Part shown: positions 17,869-25,980 of the stretch, in pieces
Layout: each line of letters starts with the position of its first letter
Numbering within the stretch: the stretch's first letter is position 1
Assembly (NCBI GenBank): GCA_016785955.1
Contig: JAEUWH010000110.1
Coordinates: forward strand, 1 to 64,000
Origin: Pseudobdellovibrionaceae bacterium
Lineage (GTDB): Bacteria; Bdellovibrionota; Bdellovibrionia; Bdellovibrionales; Bdellovibrionaceae
Length of the DNA stretch: 64,000 nt
Reading direction: 5' to 3'
Position numbers and translations under genes: made by a program
The notes under the pieces: model-generated
The model's database searches: none
Told to the model about the DNA's origin: nothing
Seen by the model: the letters and a program-made list of their open reading frames with translations, nothing else

Positions 17869-18684
17869 ATGAAACGCAAACCATGGCCTTTGATCGTTTT
17901 AGCATTGCTTCACCTTTTTGCTCCGTTTGGTAATATCATCGCCAATTCTATTTTTGCCAATGTTTCTATCTCGGTATACATACGAGCACTTTTTCATCCT
18001 GATGAACTGGTCCGAACTTTGATCTTTTTATGCATTCCTATTTTTGGTGGCATTTTAATCTATATCTGTAAAAAATGGAGTTATTACCTGTATTTAGTTT
18101 TGATGATTTTCCCATTTTTCTACAGCTATCTGTCATGGCAATCACAGCCATCTACGGAACTGGGTGTTTATTTGATCGCGTTTTATGTGATAAATTTGCT
18201 CGTGGTGGGCTATTTTATTTTACCCCAAGTTCGTCAAGTCTATTTTGATCCGCGCCTACGCTGGTGGGAAACAAAGCCACGTTTCAAAGCAGAGTTTGAA
18301 ACAGCCTTCACTTGGGTAGATCAAAAAGGAACTGGAGAAATCAAAAATCTTTCCGAAGGCGGCTTGTTTATTGAAACTGATCTGAAAATGAATACACTGG
18401 GTAGAATTGATATCGATTTTAAATACAAAGAGCAAAATTATGCCCTCAAAGGCGAAATCGTTTATGCCAAAAACTCGAATGGCAAACATGGCTACGGCAT
18501 CAGTTTGCTTACAAAAGATACGGATCGCGAGACAGTGAATCGCTTGATTAATTCCTTAAGCGATCAAGGTTTACTGATCGCCGGTCGCGCGCCCACCAAC
18601 GAGGACACTTTCACCTACTGGATCCATCGCCTTTTCACAGAAAAAAAAGGTTGGGTTCCCGAAACGGACAACCCACGCAAGTGA
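17869..18684 (+). CDS. Membrane-anchored PilZ-domain protein
   Basis: 271 residues. The first 130 hold about four hydrophobic segments (LIVLALLHLFAPF, FLCIPIFGGILIYI, LYLVLMIFPFFYSYL, LGVYLIAFYVINLLVVGYF). The rest is a PilZ domain with RFKAEFETAF, then the c-di-GMP-type motif IKNLSEGGLFIE (an N replaces the usual D of DxSxxG), and GYGISLL. PilZ domains bind c-di-GMP and tune motility or envelope functions. The N-terminal binding Arg pair is not obvious, so c-di-GMP binding is uncertain. AGAGGA precedes the ATG. It stands alone between the liv operon and the biosynthetic cluster. Confidence 0.75.
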   Translation: MKRKPWPLIVLALLHLFAPFGNIIANSIFANVSISVYIRALFHPDELVRTLIFLCIPIFGGILIYICKKWSYYLYLVLMIFPFFYSYLSWQSQPSTELGVYLIAFYVINLLVVGYFILPQVRQVYFDPRLRWWETKPRFKAEFETAFTWVDQKGTGEIKNLSEGGLFIETDLKMNTLGRIDIDFKYKEQNYALKGEIVYAKNSNGKHGYGISLLTKDTDRETVNRLINSLSDQGLLIAGRAPTNEDTFTYWIHRLFTEKKGWVPETDNPRK

Positions 18685-18721
18685 ATGGTTTTACTAAATC
18701 TGTTCTTACCAAACGTCCTCA

Positions 18722-19258
18722 CTAACGTACGCATGTACATTGTCCAAGGGGTTGCGGGCTGAGTGACACCGATGGCGATACGATGACGATTACACTTCCT
18801 CGTTGTGCCCAATATTTTTTGAAATCTGTAACTCGCAACGTATTATCTTTTTGCTCGCGCGCTAGCCAAGGATCCATCAAAGTAATATGGTCATTACGAA
18901 TATCTTTCACTAGACTGTAGTGACCGGCGTCCTCGTCCCACCACGTAACGAAAACCACTTGATTCTGACAAATCGCTTTTTCAATCTCGTAAAATTCCAC
19001 CCCGCGCTTAAGATACGCATGAAAGCCAAAGACGATCGCCAGTTCTACAATATTTTCGGGTGGAGTATAGCCTAATTCGAATGTTTTCAGCAGTTTGGCA
19101 AAATAAATTTCTCCTAAAGATTGTCCTCGAAAAAAACGAAACATACTTTCAAAACAAGCAGCCCCACAGGTAAAATCCAAAGTCTGCGCAATTTGTGGCA
19201 AATGAATAGTCAAATGCTGGCAACTAGACATGCACAACGTTCTCATTGTTTGTGTCAC
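18722..19258 (-). CDS. C39-like cysteine peptidase-fold protein next to the hydrazine cluster
   Basis: Up to 178 residues. PQIAQTLDFTCGAACFESMF resembles the C39 bacteriocin-leader peptidase active site (Gln, then DxxCGAA with the Cys), and GHYSLVKDIRNDHITLMDPW supplies the His and Asp. There is no ABC transporter part. The start is unsettled: GTG at 19258, or ATG at 19246 or 19231, all inside the end of the upstream exporter gene, so the two are translationally linked. In this setting it may be an amidase or acyl-shifting enzyme on the cluster product rather than a leader peptidase; that is inference. Confidence 0.6.
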   Translation of the reverse strand: MTQTMRTLCMSSCQHLTIHLPQIAQTLDFTCGAACFESMFRFFRGQSLGEIYFAKLLKTFELGYTPPENIVELAIVFGFHAYLKRGVEFYEIEKAICQNQVVFVTWWDEDAGHYSLVKDIRNDHITLMDPWLAREQKDNTLRVTDFKKYWAQRGSVIVIVSPSVSLSPQPLGQCTCVR

Positions 19259-20141
19259 TATCTATGTCATTCTCGGCTTCATTCTTTGGCGCCACTTTAT
19301 TGTTGTTCAAAATAAAGTATGTACACGCCACAAATGCAATAGACAAAATAAAATGAGACACCTGCAATGGCTCTTTAAATATAAGCCACTCGAGAGGCTG
19401 AATGACAATCGACGCTAGTAACGTAGGAAACTCGGCAGTCGCGATATCAACCAGCGCGTACAGTTTCATGGTCGCATAGTAGGCGCCAAACATCCCGATT
19501 CCAGAAACAATTCCCACCCACAGCGCCTGATGATTCCACCCCGACGCCACTGAGGTGTCAGGTATTTTTTGCGCTAATCCATAGGCCATCAATGCCAGTG
19601 CCGGCGTCAGAATAGTGATCCCTTGATTTTCTTCGTTCATACTTTTTTTAATAAAGGCATATCCAAAACACAAAAGAAACAAACCAAACAAAAGCGTTCC
19701 CAATCCCAAAATCCAATTTGGCTCGGACTGAATTTTAAGCGTATACAACACCAGAAAAACAATCGAAATAAATGACAAAACCTTGGCGCGCACCGAGGAC
19801 GGCTGACCAACCAACGAACCCAAAATGACCAGCATCGGAACATCGACATTCGAAATCACCGCCACGGTCGAAGCCGAAAGCCAATTATAACTTAAAGAAA
19901 ATGCGGTCAATGCCATTCCCGCCACCAAAGCACGGATGGTCTGTGTTCCAATAGACTTAGGAACTAAAGATAGTTTTTTAACGCGGGCAAAGACCACCAC
20001 AAGCCCCAAACAAACAAGGCCCCGCAAAATCAAAGTCTCTGAAAATATCATCCCGCTGGTCGCCAAACAGCGAATAGCAAGCCCCATCAAAGAAATTGAT
20101 GTAATCAATATGAAAGACCAAAAATAGAACAGAACACTCAT
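19224..20141 (-). CDS. EamA/DMT-family membrane exporter
   Basis: 305 residues with about ten membrane helices in two repeats, typical of drug/metabolite transporters of the EamA type (first repeat ends around LSASTVAVISNVDVPMLVILG; the second has ALVDIATAEFPTLLASIVIQPLEW). GAGG precedes the ATG. The acidic tail (NEAENDIDSDTNNE) is cytoplasmic. Placed between the LysR gene and the C39-like gene, it is a candidate exporter of the product made by the divergent operon, or a self-protection pump. Confidence 0.8.
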   Translation of the reverse strand: MSVLFYFWSFILITSISLMGLAIRCLATSGMIFSETLILRGLVCLGLVVVFARVKKLSLVPKSIGTQTIRALVAGMALTAFSLSYNWLSASTVAVISNVDVPMLVILGSLVGQPSSVRAKVLSFISIVFLVLYTLKIQSEPNWILGLGTLLFGLFLLCFGYAFIKKSMNEENQGITILTPALALMAYGLAQKIPDTSVASGWNHQALWVGIVSGIGMFGAYYATMKLYALVDIATAEFPTLLASIVIQPLEWLIFKEPLQVSHFILSIAFVACTYFILNNNKVAPKNEAENDIDSDTNNENVVHV

Positions 20142-20215
20142 ACAAAACCTCGGTTACAATCAAAGGCACTGTACAAGAATTAAAATATAAATAAAATTGA
20201 TGAATTTATAACGAA

Positions 20216-20250
20216 ATCGTTCTGTTTTTCTAAATGATCGCCATTTATTT
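20216..20250. promoter_or_regulatory. Operator candidate upstream of the exporter gene
   Basis: ATCGTTCTGTTTTT followed by AAATGATC and ATTTATTT. The first block matches ATCATTCTGTTTTT in the intergenic region on the far side of the LysR gene (21193-21206) with one difference, and a GATC + ATTT/TATT block follows in both, at different spacing. This is what a shared LysR target would look like, but AT-rich similarity by chance is possible. Confidence 0.35.
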
Positions 20251-20267
20251 AAATGAGTTCCATGCGA

Positions 20268-21164
20268 CTAAGTTTTAGCGGCGGCCGCGGCGACAATGCG
20301 CTCTTGTACGCGAGCAATCAATAAATCCAAAGCCTGCGTGCGAATCCGATACTTTGGCCAAACCGCCACGATCTTATAGTCCGCCTCCCATCCCCGCGGA
20401 ATGTACGTTTCGATTTCTAATCGATGACTATAAGCCAAGAAGTCGGGTAACAACGTCCACGCCTCACTGTATTTCAACGCCTTGATAGCCACATCATAAC
20501 TATCAAACATATTAGCTATTTTAGGCTGAATACGAAGACGTTGAAATGCGGGATGGTTTTCACAGTTCTCAATCCCTTGAGCGGCCAAAGCCGCCAGCAT
20601 AGGATAGCGCTCTAGATCCTCCAGACGACGGTCTTTCAAGAAAGGATGTTTTTTTCTGAAGCAAATGACTAATCGCCCTTGATGAAGAACCTCTTGTTCG
20701 TGGTTAGGGCCCGACTGAGGGGAAAAGCAAATTCCCAGATCGACCTCTCCTGTACCTGCGCGCGCCAATACTTCGCCCGAGCGTAAAGAATGCAATGTCG
20801 AAGTCAATGCCGGATGCTGCTGCTGAAGATCCATCCAGATCGGAGTGAGAAATTCTGAACACAGTGTGTGCGTAGCCGCCAATCGATAATGGCCGCGCAT
20901 CGTAGAACTTTCAGAAGACAGCTCTTCACGGATGCGTCCGGCTTCGGTCAAAAGGAACTCGGCACGATCTAACAAAAGCTTTCCATGTTGGGTCAGCTTG
21001 ATCTGACGACCCATTTTTTCAAAAAGTACCCGTCCGAATTCTTCCTCTAAAGCCGCAATACTGTGGCTGATCGCACTGGGGGAAATATTCAGAAATCGCG
21101 CGGCTTGACCGATATGCTGACGACGAGCCGTTTCTACGAAATATTGTAGTTGATCGAATTTCAT
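20268..21164 (-). CDS. LysR-type transcriptional regulator
   Basis: About 298 residues. The start at 21164 follows CAGGAG and gives the standard N-terminus MKFDQLQYFVETARRQHIGQ; the helix-turn-helix is AARFLNISPSAISHSIAALEEEFG. The rest is a type II periplasmic-binding-like effector domain. It is divergent from the six-gene cluster 126 bases away and precedes the exporter gene, the classic placement of a LysR activator whose ligand is a pathway intermediate. The C-terminus ends in an Ala-rich AAAAAKT. Confidence 0.92.
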   Translation of the reverse strand: MKFDQLQYFVETARRQHIGQAARFLNISPSAISHSIAALEEEFGRVLFEKMGRQIKLTQHGKLLLDRAEFLLTEAGRIREELSSESSTMRGHYRLAATHTLCSEFLTPIWMDLQQQHPALTSTLHSLRSGEVLARAGTGEVDLGICFSPQSGPNHEQEVLHQGRLVICFRKKHPFLKDRRLEDLERYPMLAALAAQGIENCENHPAFQRLRIQPKIANMFDSYDVAIKALKYSEAWTLLPDFLAYSHRLEIETYIPRGWEADYKIVAVWPKYRIRTQALDLLIARVQERIVAAAAAKT

Positions 21165-21289
21165 GACAACTCCTGTCGCCGATCTTTTATCAATCATTCT
21201 GTTTTTTTCAACAAAAAATATGAAAATAGATCATTTTTATTCATCTAAAAAATAAGCTAGTTTCCACTCTAAGAAAAACAGGAGCCGAT
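21165..21289. promoter_or_regulatory. Divergent promoter/operator region, LysR versus biosynthetic operon
   Basis: AT-rich region with a dyad AAAAT-AGATC-ATTTT at 21223-21237 that also gives a T-N11-A LysR box (T21221, A21233). TTCTGTTTTT at 21197-21206 is shared with the exporter's upstream region. No clear -35/-10 pair can be fixed by eye. ACAGGAG before 21290 is the ribosome binding site of the first biosynthetic gene. Confidence 0.5.
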
Positions 21290-22987
21290 ATGAACATCGC
21301 ATTTATGAATCAAACCTCTTTGAATGAAGCCTATGGCATATTGTGCCGTGCCGTTTCCTGGCCCTATTCCAAAGCGTCCATGATGCCGACCTTCTGCCAA
21401 GTTCCTTTGAATGGTGCGACGACGACTCACTCGCATTTTGAACCGGAAATTTTTTTCATTACCAAAGGAGACGGCGAAATAACGATCGGTCCAGAAAGTC
21501 AGATCGTTTCAATGGGCGATTTAATTCACATTCCGACCAACACCCCGCATACGATTAAAAATATCGGAAACCAAGCACTCGAGTTTCTTTCTATCTACAG
21601 CGAAGACTTTGAAATCCCATTACTGCCCCAACAGGTGTTGATAACGGCGGCGCCGCCAACACCCAACGGACCATTGCATTTGGGGCATATCAGTGGTCCC
21701 TACCTAGCCAGCGACATCGTGTCTCGTTATTTACGACAACATTCGTCGGATGTTTTTTCTCATAGTGGCACGGACGATCATCAAAACTATGTGTCCGAAA
21801 AATCTCACGCATTGAAAATAAATGTCGATGCGTTTCAAAAAACACAACGCCAGCGAATTCAGCGTGGATTAGAAAATCTGAGTATACACTTCGATGAATT
21901 TATCGAACCCAAATCAAGTCATCATTATCAACATAAAGTGTTGAACTTCGTTGAACGAACCCTTCAATCGGGAATCATTGAAAAAGAAGTCTTGACGTTA
22001 CCTCACTGCCCGGACTGCGAGCTGACATTAATAGACTCTCTCGCCGATGGAATCTGCCCCGTCTGCCATTCTCCTAGCCGCGGTGGTTGTGAGTCGTGTG
22101 GTCTGGTAGTACCACCTCATCACCTACTGAACACGCATTGTGGTCGCTGCGGACAAATCGCTGATAGAATAACCGAAGAGGTTTACACGTTTAATGTCGG
22201 GCAGCACTTTCCACTTATTGAAAATGAACTCGACAGGCTGGCTTTGCCACCCCGTCTGCGCGAACTCGTTTCCAAAGTAAAGGCCCATCCTGACTATAAA
22301 GTTTTAGTCTCACACCCAAGCAACAATCATTTAGGACTAAAACTGCCCGGCTCGAATCAACATATTCACGTTTGGTTTGAAATGGCGGCTCACTATGAAT
22401 CATTCGCACACAGAGACGAAACATGGATACACTTCTTCGGGTTTGACAACAGCTTTCACTATCTTATCTTTATTCCCGCACTTCTAAAAGCGATGAGCCC
22501 CAAAGCCAAACTGCCGGACGTGGCCGTGGTGAATGAATTTCTTCTTTTAGATGGGCTGAAGTTTTCAACCAGCCGCAATCACGCGATCTGGGCCGACGAG
22601 TTTTCTGGCGATGCGGACGCACTTCGCTTGTACTTATGCGCACATCGACCGGCGAGGCAAACAAGTAATTTTTCAACCGAGGAATTTCAAGTTTTTTCCA
22701 CCCTGCTGAGCAAGCAAATCCGTCTCATCCAAGATCGTTTTCAAAATGTGAAACCTCACACCGGCAAATTTACATCCAGCGCCGACCAAGACGTTCAACG
22801 ATTTATTCGAGACATGGCAAACGCTATGTCACCCCGAACTTTGGATTTACGCCAAGCTGCACGTCGCATTCTTTTATTTATAGACCATACCATTCACGGC
22901 TTTGGAAATGCGGCCGATGACAAACACCGCATCCAAACACTTGCCAACCAGTTGACGCCATTTATGCCCTCAACGAGGATCTTATGA
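21290..22987 (+). CDS. Cupin-MetRS fusion, putative hydrazine synthetase (Spb40-like)
   Basis: 565 residues in two domains. Residues about 35-105 form a cupin with a metal site (H47, H49, E53, H87 in THSHFEPE and PTNTPHTI). From about 116 the protein is a class I methionyl-tRNA-synthetase-like domain: HIGH motif as PLHLGH (130-133), four CxxC pairs of a double zinc knuckle (C240/243, 256/259, 267/270, 284/287) and a KMSKS-like KFSTS (424-428). Only about 135 residues follow, so a full anticodon-binding part seems reduced. Such cupin-MetRS fusions are the hydrazine synthetases that join N6-hydroxylysine and glycine through an N-N bond (Spb40 in s56-p1 biosynthesis). Its two partner enzymes are the next two genes; the stop overlaps the next start (ATGA). 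Confidence 0.88.
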   Translation: MNIAFMNQTSLNEAYGILCRAVSWPYSKASMMPTFCQVPLNGATTTHSHFEPEIFFITKGDGEITIGPESQIVSMGDLIHIPTNTPHTIKNIGNQALEFLSIYSEDFEIPLLPQQVLITAAPPTPNGPLHLGHISGPYLASDIVSRYLRQHSSDVFSHSGTDDHQNYVSEKSHALKINVDAFQKTQRQRIQRGLENLSIHFDEFIEPKSSHHYQHKVLNFVERTLQSGIIEKEVLTLPHCPDCELTLIDSLADGICPVCHSPSRGGCESCGLVVPPHHLLNTHCGRCGQIADRITEEVYTFNVGQHFPLIENELDRLALPPRLRELVSKVKAHPDYKVLVSHPSNNHLGLKLPGSNQHIHVWFEMAAHYESFAHRDETWIHFFGFDNSFHYLIFIPALLKAMSPKAKLPDVAVVNEFLLLDGLKFSTSRNHAIWADEFSGDADALRLYLCAHRPARQTSNFSTEEFQVFSTLLSKQIRLIQDRFQNVKPHTGKFTSSADQDVQRFIRDMANAMSPRTLDLRQAARRILLFIDHTIHGFGNAADDKHRIQTLANQLTPFMPSTRIL

Positions 22988-24033
22988 ACGAATACGAGTT
23001 TGACATTGTCATCATTGGCGGTGGCTGTATTGGCAGCAGCATTGCCTTTCATCTGGCTCAAAAAGGCTTTAGACACTTTGCCATTGTCGATAGCGGACGT
23101 AAAAATCTGAGTGCCACTTCGCAATCTGGGGGGCTACTGCGCGTGTTTCACGAAAATACCGATCACGTCGACCTGGCATTACGCCACCACGAACTTAAGA
23201 AAACTCTGCAAACCCAAAACATCTTGCTCGAAACAAACACGCCAAACGGCAGCCTGTATTTTTTTGATCGAAGACGTTTTAACGACTACACGCTCAACTT
23301 GCACAAGATGGAAGCCGCTGGATATCCGTTTGAAATCGTAACGGCAAAAACCGGCGCTACACGATTTCCTATGTTCGCATGGAACGCAGACTCCTGGGCG
23401 GTCTATGAACCGCTGGGAAATCATGCTTCCGCCAACCAATTTTGTGATGACCTGCTTGACTACAGCCAACACAGCGGACTGACCATGATAGACAACTTTG
23501 AAGTCGAGCGAATTTGTTTTTTCCGCGATCGATATCGTCTTTTCAATCGAGCACACTCTGTTTTCGCAAAGACATTGATATTCGCAGGCGGGGCGCGATC
23601 GATCCCTCACCTTCACGAGCTTGGGATCGGTCACTCGCTGAAAGCCCAAGAACTAAAAGTCTATAAGTCTAAGGAGAGCCTAAGTACGTTGAATATTTCG
23701 AACGCCGCTGAAAATAGTGCGATTCCAAATTTTTTTGATCGTGAAAAATTGCAATACAGCGGCGTCGTGGGCCAGCAAAGGTTGATCGTTTCGGATTTAT
23801 CTTTGGAAAAACTGAATCATTGTTTTGACCCCGAACGTTTTCAGGAAATCTGGGCCCTGGACTGCTATGCCCCACAACGCCTAGGCTATGCGGGATTTCT
23901 GGCGGGACACCCTCGTCTGCTGTTAGCCACCGGATGGGGCGGCACCGCTTTTAAATTTTCGCTTGAAATTGGACATCGAATTGCCCAGGCCCTTGAAAAT
24001 AAACCCATTGAAAGGAGCATTGCTCATGCGTAA
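22984..24033 (+). CDS. DAO-family FAD-dependent oxidase (Spb39-like)
   Basis: 349 residues. DIVIIGGGCIGSSIAFHLA at the N-terminus is the FAD dinucleotide-binding fold (12-17 GGGCIG) and LLLATGWGGTAFKFSLEIG closes the FAD site at the C-terminus, as in glycine/sarcosine/D-amino acid oxidases. In the s56-p1 pathway the equivalent enzyme (Spb39) oxidatively cleaves N6-(carboxymethylamino)lysine, releasing hydrazinoacetic acid and 2-aminoadipate semialdehyde. Placement between the cupin-MetRS and lysine-hydroxylase-like genes argues for that reaction here. Overlaps its neighbours by 4 and 8 bases. Confidence 0.82.
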   Translation: MNEYEFDIVIIGGGCIGSSIAFHLAQKGFRHFAIVDSGRKNLSATSQSGGLLRVFHENTDHVDLALRHHELKKTLQTQNILLETNTPNGSLYFFDRRRFNDYTLNLHKMEAAGYPFEIVTAKTGATRFPMFAWNADSWAVYEPLGNHASANQFCDDLLDYSQHSGLTMIDNFEVERICFFRDRYRLFNRAHSVFAKTLIFAGGARSIPHLHELGIGHSLKAQELKVYKSKESLSTLNISNAAENSAIPNFFDREKLQYSGVVGQQRLIVSDLSLEKLNHCFDPERFQEIWALDCYAPQRLGYAGFLAGHPRLLLATGWGGTAFKFSLEIGHRIAQALENKPIERSIAHA

Positions 24034-25354
24034 TCAACCACGAAAAACTTTAGCCGTGATCGGCGCCGGCCCTAAAGGCATTGCGATCGCCGTCAAAGCC
24101 AAAGTCTTAGAGGAATTTGGCTTTCCTGTGGATCGAGTGGTTCTGATCGAGAAAAATAATGTCGCCGCTCACTGGTCCGGTGAATTTGGATACACTAACG
24201 GCGAAATGAAATTGGGCACATCACCAGAAAAAGATGTCGTGTTTCCTCTGGAAACGGACGTCGGTGATCCTGTGCTGAATCAACGTGTGCGCCAAAGACT
24301 TTTGCAATTCACTTGGATTTCCTTTCTGGTAGATACCGCCCAATACTCGGACTGGGTCGATCGCGGGCGACCGGCGCCTTGTCATCTCTTCTGGGCAGAT
24401 TATCTGCGCTGGGTGTCCGTACAATTGGGACCACAAATTAGTATCGTCACCGGACACGTGATCGAAGCCGATTTGAATTCTCAAGGAAACCAATGGGAGT
24501 TGAAACTGAAAGACTCTAAGCCGTCTATTTTTGCGGATCGTCTGATGCTGACCGGGCCGGGACAAACCCGCTTGAACTTCATTCGAGACACGTCCAAAAC
24601 ATTACCCCCTCAGTGTTATGATTTAGAGTCTTTCTGGTCCGCCATTAAAAATAAAACCCTTAACCCAGTTGGAAAACTGGCCGTCATCGGAGCCGGTGAA
24701 AATGCCGCTTCGGCCCTGTTGGCCTTGTCCCAATATGCGGTCAATATGCCGGTGGATGTGATTTCACCGAAAGGATTTATCTCGACCCGAGCCGAAAGTT
24801 TTTACGAAAACCAAATATACAGTCAGCCAGATCGAAATCGCTGGATGACTTTGGATCCTAAGGATCGAATCGACTTTATCGAGCGCACAGACCTGGGTGT
24901 GTTTTCAGTACACGCCATGAGTCTATTGAATGAACAAGCACGACATCAAATTATTCCCGGGCGAGTCACTGATCTGACGACCACCTTGCAAGGCCTTGAA
25001 ATCCAGATCGAGTATGCGGGGCAAAAAACGCAGCGCCAATATGATCATGTCGTCATTGCCAGTGGTTTTGATCAGACCGCGACGCTGAAAAAATTATTAT
25101 CGCCGCGCGCACTACGCCGTGTGGAGTTGGCCTTAGGTGAAGAACTCACAACGTCAAACTTGATGGCTTCCATTGAACGCGATTTATCGGTCAAGAATGT
25201 CACTCCGTCCCTGCATCTGCCGATGTTGGCGGGATTGAGTCAAGGTCCCGGCTTTGCTAATCTGAGCTGCCTGGGACGACTTTCTGATCGCGTGGTGATT
25301 CCCGCGGAAAAAATAGTTTCACAATCTGTACGTATCGTCGAGCAGGCACTATGA
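24026..25354 (+). CDS. Lysine N6-monooxygenase-like flavoprotein (Spb38-like)
   Basis: The start at 24026 is chosen for AAAGGAG and because VIGAGPKGIAIA (FAD site, 11-22) then follows directly. A second Rossmann motif, AVIGAGENAASALLAL (about 219-234), is for NADPH, and VIASGFDQTATLKKLL near the C-terminus matches the ATGY-like segment of the SidA/IucD/PvdA N-hydroxylase family. About 442 residues is the normal length. It would hydroxylate the side-chain nitrogen of lysine (or ornithine) to supply N6-hydroxylysine to the hydrazine synthetase. Substrate preference cannot be read by eye. Its end overlaps the next start by 4 bases. Confidence 0.78.
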   Translation: MRNQPRKTLAVIGAGPKGIAIAVKAKVLEEFGFPVDRVVLIEKNNVAAHWSGEFGYTNGEMKLGTSPEKDVVFPLETDVGDPVLNQRVRQRLLQFTWISFLVDTAQYSDWVDRGRPAPCHLFWADYLRWVSVQLGPQISIVTGHVIEADLNSQGNQWELKLKDSKPSIFADRLMLTGPGQTRLNFIRDTSKTLPPQCYDLESFWSAIKNKTLNPVGKLAVIGAGENAASALLALSQYAVNMPVDVISPKGFISTRAESFYENQIYSQPDRNRWMTLDPKDRIDFIERTDLGVFSVHAMSLLNEQARHQIIPGRVTDLTTTLQGLEIQIEYAGQKTQRQYDHVVIASGFDQTATLKKLLSPRALRRVELALGEELTTSNLMASIERDLSVKNVTPSLHLPMLAGLSQGPGFANLSCLGRLSDRVVIPAEKIVSQSVRIVEQAL

Positions 25355-25980
25355 AACACGAAATTGCTTTTGTTGACAAAAATCATCAACATGAAATCGA
25401 ACAATTGCGCAGGCAAGAGTATGCGCAAGCCAGCGGCTACTCGTTAGATTTAAATTCTCTGCGTTGGCAAACTTCGGACGATGAAAGTTTCGTGATGGTC
25501 GCCAAAGATAACGGTACCATTGTCGCCACCATGAGAGGGGAGGTTATTTTAGATCCCTCTGTATTGGAAAAGAAATTGGAATGTCCGTGGGATTTCGAAA
25601 CACCACGGCAACTGCCGGTGCTGCTGCTGAGTCGGGCGGCAACCTTGAAATCATACCAGGCACAAGGACTGAATCTGGTGATGAGATATTGGTTTCTAAA
25701 ACTTGCCGAGCACTATCGTATTCCCATGGTGGTGGGAACTTTTGTTACCGGGTCACCACGACAAAACACTCTGCTGTCCATGGGATATCAGTTTCATGAA
25801 AATAAACAGGGCTGGCAACAGTCAACATATCGATCGCATCGCGACGTCATCGTGGCCGTGCTAGATATGGAAAACAAGCCACAGGCATTTACCTATTGCG
25901 AAAACAAATTTGTAACCAATAAAAATCCGTATGCGCTGTCCACGGATTTTCCAGAAATAAAATATGTGAGGAGTTTATGA
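25351..25980 (+). CDS. GNAT-like acyltransferase of the hydrazine cluster
   Basis: 209 residues, cytoplasmic. The order of segments fits a GNAT fold: a hydrophobic strand with charged start (FVMVAKDNGTIVATMRGEVI), a central strand (LPVLLLSRAATLKSYQAQG with a Q-x-Q-G acyl-CoA-loop-like turn), a helix (LNLVMRYWFLKLAEHY), then MVVGTFVTGSPRQNTLLSMGYQ. It is nearest in feel to N-acyl amino acid synthase/GNAT proteins. It may acylate the hydrazine or an amino group of the product. ATGA overlaps on both sides bind it to the operon. No homologue in known hydrazinoacetate clusters is claimed. Confidence 0.6.
   Translation: MKHEIAFVDKNHQHEIEQLRRQEYAQASGYSLDLNSLRWQTSDDESFVMVAKDNGTIVATMRGEVILDPSVLEKKLECPWDFETPRQLPVLLLSRAATLKSYQAQGLNLVMRYWFLKLAEHYRIPMVVGTFVTGSPRQNTLLSMGYQFHENKQGWQQSTYRSHRDVIVAVLDMENKPQAFTYCENKFVTNKNPYALSTDFPEIKYVRSL

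Noticed and set aside
21290-22987. Housekeeping methionyl-tRNA synthetase
   Set aside because: It has an N-terminal cupin, a shortened C-terminal part and sits in a specialised operon with the other two hydrazine genes.
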